From Kalmusia sp. IMI 367209 (lineage: Eukaryota > Ascomycota > Dothideomycetes > Pleosporales > Didymosphaeriaceae), in the NCBI GenBank assembly GCA_027946365.1, contig JAPEUQ010000002.1, positions 2,356,001 through 2,420,000 on the forward strand: a stretch of DNA of 64,000 nt, read 5' to 3'. This document shows, in pieces, positions 58,706-64,000 of the stretch (position 1 is the first letter of the stretch; every line of letters starts with the position of its first letter). Position numbers and translations under genes: made by a program. The notes under the pieces are model-generated. The model made no database searches. It had not been told where the DNA came from and saw only the letters and a program-made list of their open reading frames with translations.

Positions 58706-59695
58706 CTATAGTGTTCTAATCTTCGAGCTTGGAATCAAATCTAGAAATTTAGGACCGAAGACGTATGCAGGCGTTTGAAAACCTGCTTTAAGCTGCCCCG
58801 CCGACACTCGCTTAGCAATCTCCACTGAAGCAATAGCCGTGAATGTATATCCGTTCATCGTATGTAGGACTTCCCGCTTGACAATGCCGTCTCTCGCGGT
58901 AAGGATAACAGCCGCGTGGTAAGAATTCACTTCACGCTCCTCAGCAGTCGGGCCATCTGGTAAGTCCTCGAGATTTTGGCTTGGAAACGCCTCGGTGGAT
59001 ATGTGAGCATACGTTCGAATATTTCCCACGCCAGTCGTTTTCCAGAGTGTAATTAGGTCCGGCAACGTAACGGGAAAGCACTCCGTACTTGCTCTTCCAC
59101 CTCCAAAGTTGAAAGCTCGTGTCGTGCTGACGTCTTGCGACACTAGAGTCCCTTCGAAACGCTGCAAACACTGCGTCGCCAAACTCTCAGCGGCGCTTAT
59201 CGCAGAGCCGCGGGACATGGGGCCCGCGACATCAAGAGCGACATCAATGCTAAGAGGTGTGCCGAAGCCTTCCAACGCGTGTCCAACCAAACAGCCCAAC
59301 ATTGCGACACTACCACCGCACCCTGGTAAGAGCATCACACCCGCTTCCCTCGCACTTTCGTCCAGCTCTTCCGCGACATGGTAACTAATAAGTTCAGCCG
59401 AAATGTCCAGATAGTGGACACGATTGCGTATACATGCTTCCATTAACGGTCGTGCAGTGTGATGGAAAGGGCCGGCACAGTTGAGAAGGACTTGAACATC
59501 TTGCAGTGCTGAGTCGAGGTTGGAACCGGCTTCGGCGCTGAATATGCGGTACGGGACTTGAAGCGTAGAAGCGAGGGCTACGACCTCGAGTTTGGAGCGT
59601 CCAGCTACTACAATCGGGAGAGAAAGGGCTTGGGCTTGTGTGCTTGCGAGTAGACCGGTGTAGCCTGTGGCACCGTAGATTAGGATGTTTGGCAT
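58706..59695 (-). CDS. Saccharopine dehydrogenase-like oxidoreductase
   Basis: Intronless gene for 329 residues. MPNILIYGATGYTGLLASTQ gives the GATGYTG dinucleotide-binding loop; VVAGRSKLEVVALASTL, VLLNCAGPFHHTARPLMEAC and RVHYLDISAE follow, and GVMLLPGCGGSVAMLG fits the saccharopine-dehydrogenase-like / trans-acting enoyl reductase superfamily. By similarity an NAD(P)H-dependent enzyme in the cytosol or on lipid surfaces; the substrate is unknown. It is not the lysine-pathway enzyme, because the lysine-binding signatures are not obvious. An upstream in-frame ATG at 59767 would add 24 residues (MLYHKRAPNAAKTALETLLY...); I prefer 59695, where the Rossmann fold begins at once. Confidence 0.82.
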   Translation of the reverse strand: MPNILIYGATGYTGLLASTQAQALSLPIVVAGRSKLEVVALASTLQVPYRIFSAEAGSNLDSALQDVQVLLNCAGPFHHTARPLMEACIRNRVHYLDISAELISYHVAEELDESAREAGVMLLPGCGGSVAMLGCLVGHALEGFGTPLSIDVALDVAGPMSRGSAISAAESLATQCLQRFEGTLVSQDVSTTRAFNFGGGRASTECFPVTLPDLITLWKTTGVGNIRTYAHISTEAFPSQNLEDLPDGPTAEEREVNSYHAAVILTARDGIVKREVLHTMNGYTFTAIASVEIAKRVSAGQLKAGFQTPAYVFGPKFLDLIPSSKIRTL

Positions 59696-60406
59696 GGTGG
59701 GTTCGGTGTATAGAAGGGTTTCGAGCGCTGTCTTTGCAGCGTTTGGAGCCCTCTTGTGGTATAGCAATTTATTATTTTACATTAGAAACAGCCATCATAG
59801 ACTTTTCTCCGGATGTCCGATAATAGGAAGGCGAGGAGGCTTCGTCATACACTCGGGGTTCCGCGTAGAGCAACGCGACGAGGAACCGAAAAGATACCGC
59901 GATACGAGCGGCGAAGTAAGTACTCTAGATAATCAAAGTCTCCTGAAGCACTTGATCAGGAATTTCGAAAGAGAAACATGGTAAGGAGTATGTTTCCTGC
60001 TCTGCGGAGCTGGATCGGGACTAGCGTTGTGATCTAAACGTAGCGCGGTGAAAGGTCGTGAGCTATGCCTGCGGAGCTTCTTCAACTAACAAACGTCTGA
60101 AAATCAAAGATGCAACTACTCGCGAACACCAAATTTTCGCATCTGAAGACGAAGTGGAGAGGTCTGCACGCAGCTGGGCTATGCTTCCCGCACCTGCAGG
60201 ACGCTAGCCACAGATGGCGGGGAAGAGGTGCAGCGAGTGGACGCCAAATACGAGGTGGGCGAATGAGACCTCGTTTTCCACGACGACCAGCCAAGGCAGA
60301 TTTCAACGTCACGATGCGCAGCTCGTGATCGTTGCATTTTGTTCCATTTCAACAACCTGACTCCTCTGATGCCCGACTCCTTGATTTACGATCGTAGGCA
60401 GCGACT
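59696..60406. promoter_or_regulatory. Divergent promoter region
   Basis: About 710 bp between the oxidoreductase and the next membrane-protein gene. Small frames at 60082-60328 on both strands are mutually antisense and lack motifs. No regulatory site recognised. Confidence 0.4.
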
Positions 60407-62182
60407 ATGCCTGTCACAATGTCGAGGCTCATGCGGTACTTCTTCCAGCTTTGCATATTCGCATGCACCGCTACAGCAATCCCGCTGCACAACATCACGC
60501 TGCCGCTTCCTCTTGGCACATCGAACCACGGAACTCCAGGACTCCTATGCACGCCAACCAAGTGGACCGATGTCATCCTCTTCTACCTCTTCAACTATGT
60601 AGCGCACGCGGCAACAGTACTCACGAAGCCGGGTGAGCGCTCAGATGACTTCTTGGCCTCCATAATTGGTAGCTTGCTTTTTCCTGCGCTTGGTTTATAC
60701 CGAGGTATCGAGGCTATCCTGAGCGGAGCAGTCTTTGTCAGAAACGATGCTCTGAGGAAGGCGGCGAGGAGTGGAGCGCTTTGCGTTGTTGTGAGAGGAA
60801 AGGACTGGCGGCCGGTGGCGGGTGATGAGGTAGGTAACGCGATCTTCAGGAGAGCGAAAAGAGAGGCATGCGTCATGCGAGATGAGAATGTTATAGAATG
60901 GCTGTCTGCAAAATGCAAAGACGCCTGCGATCGCTCCCTGCACGTTATAACCTACTCGCCACCCTGGCTGAAGTCTCAATTTCGGACTCCAGTCTACGTC
61001 CAAAGGCAGATCGTCCACGGAACATACAGACTTCCTGAGGGCTACCGCATCGCTATCGTTCCATCGGATGCGCAATTTACTGCACTCGCGAGCCGCAATG
61101 TCGTTCTGGAAGTCTCTGCAACACACAACTTGGTAAAAGCTCTCATTGCTCTTGTACAGTCTGGCTATGCTCTGTCGACACTGTATCGATCACGCGGTGA
61201 TCAGATTGAGCTATTCGGATACGCTGCGTTTGGATTGACAGTCGCCCCGTACGCTGTCATGTCAATTATGAATCTGATTGGAAACCTGTGTAGGCCAGAC
61301 TATGCATCCTTATACTTTGTAGAGAATAGCATTATGGACGAAGCGCGGAGAAGAGGTGGTATGTTCGAAGGCGCTGTAGGCCGCCTATTTGAAGAAAAAA
61401 AGCCGGTTTGCGGCTGCGGATTAGTTGACAGCGACGACGTCGAGCGTTTGCGATTCTCTACGGCGGTTAGCGGCGACCTCCTTGCTGAATTCGCTACCGC
61501 CGCACCACCAGAGATATACACACATCTCAGCGAAGACTCAACTCGGTTATCAGAAAACGAGAAATCAGCATCCGTTTGCTCGGTGCCGACCCTACATTCA
61601 CATACCATCAAACCCCTACCCACCAAGCTCAATTATGTGGGCACAGATGATGATGCTATTCTGCTCGTACCCTGTTGCAACCCAATCGCGCGCGGCCAAT
61701 CGCATCGACCCTCATCACCCCCAGATATTCCATCTATGTACCGTCTCTCCACTCTTTCCCTCTCCAAGGCTTGCCCGCCCTTCAAACACCGCGACTGGAT
61801 TGCCAAATTTGCCCCCAATCTCGTACCACCCCATCCGCTTCACTGGCAAATCACAAAATATGCCGTCACAACGCTCATAGCCCTCACACCTTTAATTATA
61901 TACGGTGCCATGTCGCGCTTCCAATCGGGCTCCATTCCACTTTCCGAGTCGTCGACCTGGAAAGCATATACGATGCAGTGGCTAATACTAGGAGCATTCT
62001 GCGGGATATGGTGGGTTGTAGACCAAGAAAACAAGGATGCGAGGCCAAGCCACGGTTGGCAATTCAGTCCTATGGTGAGGACGTTGATGTATGTCATTAG
62101 CGCGAGTCCAGCTGTAGGTGGGTTTATAGTTGTAGCGCAGATGCTGGTGAGGTACGGGGTTTGCGTTTGGGTTGGGGATTAG
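60407..62182 (+). CDS. Multi-pass membrane protein, unknown function
   Basis: Intact, intronless frame of 591 residues. A hydrophobic start (YFFQLCIFACTATAIP) could be a cleaved signal. Membrane segments are likely at WTDVILFYLFNYVAHAATVL, FLASIIGSLLFPALGLYRGI, NLVKALIALVQSGYALSTLY, LFGYAAFGLTVAPYAVMSIM, ITKYAVTTLIALTPLIIYGA, YTMQWLILGAFCGIWWVV and MYVISASPAVGGFIVVAQML. A polar loop of about 200 residues between the fourth and fifth contains a Cys cluster (KPVCGCGLV) and many Ser/Thr. A globular soluble part lies between the second and third. This arrangement (7 helices, N-terminal signal) resembles orphan fungal transmembrane proteins; I do not know a function. Start may be 60407 or the ATG at 60419. 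Confidence 0.8.
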   Translation: MPVTMSRLMRYFFQLCIFACTATAIPLHNITLPLPLGTSNHGTPGLLCTPTKWTDVILFYLFNYVAHAATVLTKPGERSDDFLASIIGSLLFPALGLYRGIEAILSGAVFVRNDALRKAARSGALCVVVRGKDWRPVAGDEVGNAIFRRAKREACVMRDENVIEWLSAKCKDACDRSLHVITYSPPWLKSQFRTPVYVQRQIVHGTYRLPEGYRIAIVPSDAQFTALASRNVVLEVSATHNLVKALIALVQSGYALSTLYRSRGDQIELFGYAAFGLTVAPYAVMSIMNLIGNLCRPDYASLYFVENSIMDEARRRGGMFEGAVGRLFEEKKPVCGCGLVDSDDVERLRFSTAVSGDLLAEFATAAPPEIYTHLSEDSTRLSENEKSASVCSVPTLHSHTIKPLPTKLNYVGTDDDAILLVPCCNPIARGQSHRPSSPPDIPSMYRLSTLSLSKACPPFKHRDWIAKFAPNLVPPHPLHWQITKYAVTTLIALTPLIIYGAMSRFQSGSIPLSESSTWKAYTMQWLILGAFCGIWWVVDQENKDARPSHGWQFSPMVRTLMYVISASPAVGGFIVVAQMLVRYGVCVWVGD

Positions 62183-63146
62183 AAGCGATAAGTGCCGTTG
62201 TAGTAGCTACGGTGAATGCCGAAGTAGGGGGAGAGCGATGCGAGGTTGAGAACTGAAAATGAAGAAGTCTCTATATATATTGATTCTAGTGCCGGGTTGA
62301 AGTTCGTACATATGCAACAATGATACTGCGTCGCTACAGACATTATAAACTCTTCGAAAATGTCAAAGGTGTTTGTTATCTTGTAGGCGCATCGGAAGAT
62401 GAAGTTCATATATGGCGGAAAATATGCGCTCGGTCTATTGAGCTCAATGTCCGCTCATGATACACGGACATAGCTTGCGTCTTAGAGTACATGTTCTGAG
62501 TATTTCATCTTCCATACTTTACTTACATGTTAACCAGGAAACGCCATATGGTCATCTCCCTATACAACACTCGACAGCGCCCGACATAATTACACCTCGC
62601 CAAAAGAAAATCAACGTAAATTTCATCAAAGCAAAAATACCCATCCTCGGCATTAAGAATTTTCAGGTGCCAACCACACCGAGGCTGTGATCGAACGAGT
62701 ATCTGTTTGCTTCAACTACTAAATCTTTTGCTTTTCTCCGACACTACATGTGGGTCCGTGGAGACATGGGTCCAAACAACTGTGAAACGTTCGCGTACTT
62801 GTTCCAAGCTGCCGGCGATGATAGGGCAAGAATATAAGCCTTCGCCTAAATTTATTCATCGTTGCATCAATCTGGGAACAAAAATTGTTGAGATCATTGT
62901 TTGCACTTCACATATTCGGTGTGCTTCAATATCTGGGCAATTTTGCTTTCTGCAGAGGTGAAGCGCGAAGTCACGCGAATTTCAAGATTGAGGCTCGCGG
63001 CTCTTCAAGGAGAATATAAAAGATGCCCCCGGGCCTTATGCTACTACTAAGCACCAACTCAATTTATACTGACAGGGCTTCTAGAGTTTCTTAGACCCTT
63101 TGGTCAATCTCAGTAAGAAACTCCCGTCTCAAAAACATCAATTATC
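62183..63146. other. Intergenic
   Basis: About 960 bp, AT-rich. A TATATATAT tract is at 62271-62279. Frames at 62457-62690 and 62707-62961 (+) are random-looking. The right end (63050-63146) is C/T-rich and is probably the 5' UTR of the next gene. Confidence 0.4.
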
Positions 63147-63561
63147 ATGTCTTCTTCACCACCTCCTTTCAGCACTTCTTCTCCCACTCCTACGCAGCCA
63201 CTTCGTTCCGAAGGCCTCCGCCGTAGCCCAAACGCCCGCGCTTACCTCCTGCGCAACGCGGGCCAGGATATCTTGATGACGCTCGAAGAGGCCCGTCAAT
63301 GGTTCCAACAGGGTACTCACCATCTCTTGAAATCAGTTCCGCTCTTCTAGGATAGTGTATGTGATTGACTCGGCAGGGTTTACGATTCGAGACCCTACAT
63401 CGAGACAGACCGTCGATGTTGGTGCGGTGCCGGTTCCGAGTTATGCCCAAGGCCAGGGAGCGTTCGTGAGGGAGGACGAGGACGAGAAGAAAGTCCGGAA
63501 AGCTCTTGCCAAGGGTATGTTCAGGAATTCAATATTATTTAGGGATGGTGCTAAATGGTAG
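63147..63561 (+). CDS. Small hypothetical protein
   Basis: Protein of 123 residues from exons 63147-63312 and 63356-63561; the 43-nt intron runs GTACTC to GATAG and the splice joins QWFQQ to VYVIDSAGFT in frame. The N-terminus is Ser/Pro-rich (MSSSPPPFSTSSPTPTQ), then LRSEGLRRSPNARAYLLRNA, GQDILMTLEEARQWFQQ, VYVIDSAGFTIRDP and a charged part FVREDEDEKKVRKALAKG. The family is not recognised; no signal peptide or membrane helix. It may be a fungus-specific protein. A short GTATGT...TTAG inside the end (28 nt) is too short to be an intron. Confidence 0.6.
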
Positions 63562-64000
63562 GTAGATGCGGCTCAGAATGGGCATGGACGGAGTAAGTTG
63601 GTATATTGACATGCTTGGGACTCGAATTGATGGACTTAAGGTAGCTACTCTAATGGAGACCCAAGCCCAACCGGTGATAATGCTGTGGCTTGAGGTGTTA
63701 CGGCTGGGATACTACTACGAAACACTGGTACACTCGTGCAGTCGAGCGTTCGAGAAAGTTGTGGCACTGTACATTAGACGGGGGAGACTACACACATATA
63801 TGTGCCTAAGGCAGATTTATTCAAGCCACGGTAGTAGCACTGACCTTGGTCATTCATGTATGTTTCTCCCACCACATCCTCCATTGGGCACTGCGTCTTG
63901 GTTCCATCAGCCATTTGGTTCCAATTGCTTCAAACTGTATATCCGATTCACTCCAGCCCGCCCCCGAACTCTCTTCTCCTGCCTCTCCAATCGACTGCCC
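63562..64000. other. Right window end, no gene seen
   Basis: About 440 bp without a supported gene. The last 150 bases are C/T-rich and may belong to the promoter of a gene beyond the window. Confidence 0.4.

Noticed and set aside
63513..63540. GTATGT...TTTAG as an intron in the last small gene
   Set aside because: At 28 nt it is too short for splicing; the colinear frame is kept.

Overview
The window looks like a chromosomal segment of a filamentous ascomycete (Pezizomycotina, probably Dothideomycetes; the class is an inference from gene content and not proven). Genes are interrupted by short introns of about 38 to 170 nt with GTRNGT donors and occasional CTAAC-type branch points. Typical fungal families are present: HET domain, CFEM, a JHD1-type demethylase, CYSTM and GH43. 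No prokaryotic features, CRISPR, rRNA or convincing tRNA were seen.

Layout. 1-20 kb is a dense conserved block: 5' end of a haloacid-dehalogenase gene (-), divergent histone H4/H3 pair, a peroxiredoxin-like protein, exonuclease V, a secreted GH43 glycosidase (-), a RED-like splicing factor, proteasome beta5 (-), a histidine-rich protein, a 1507-residue JmjC/PHD demethylase (-) and the splicing protein SF3B6/p14. 20-28 kb is gene-poor and holds a decayed phosphoketolase plus one intact secreted expansin-like gene. 28-37 kb is again housekeeping: ER DnaJ SCJ1 (-), mitochondrial uS17, CDC7 kinase (-) and, divergently, condensin subunit CND1. 37-44 kb is gene-poor with at least two pseudogenes (a DJ-1/HSP31-like gene and an unrecognised protein) and a possible 52-residue membrane protein. 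44-52 kb carries a CFEM membrane protein, protoporphyrinogen oxidase and a NAB2-like zinc-finger protein (all -) and an SR-type RRM protein (+). 52-58 kb holds a decayed MARVEL-like membrane gene, an intact CYSTM gene and a HET pseudogene. 58-64 kb has a saccharopine-dehydrogenase-like oxidoreductase, a multi-pass membrane protein and a small unknown gene.

How it fits together. Intact genes are mostly nuclear housekeeping: chromatin (H3, H4, JHD1), RNA processing (RED, SF3B6, NAB2, SR protein), cell cycle (CDC7, CND1), protein turnover and folding (PRE2, SCJ1) and mitochondrion (uS17m, HEM14, EXO5). The intervening gene-poor islands contain accessory genes in several stages of decay, which is the most striking large-scale pattern.

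Two conserved genes (GH43, CND1) need one base removed from a short G run to keep their frame, and a third (RED) changes frame near its end, so small indel errors in the assembly are a real possibility. No clear new multi-gene system was found. The best novelty candidates are the histidine-rich protein, the small membrane protein, the orphan frame behind SF3B6 and the alternative splice structures in NAB2 and the SR protein.
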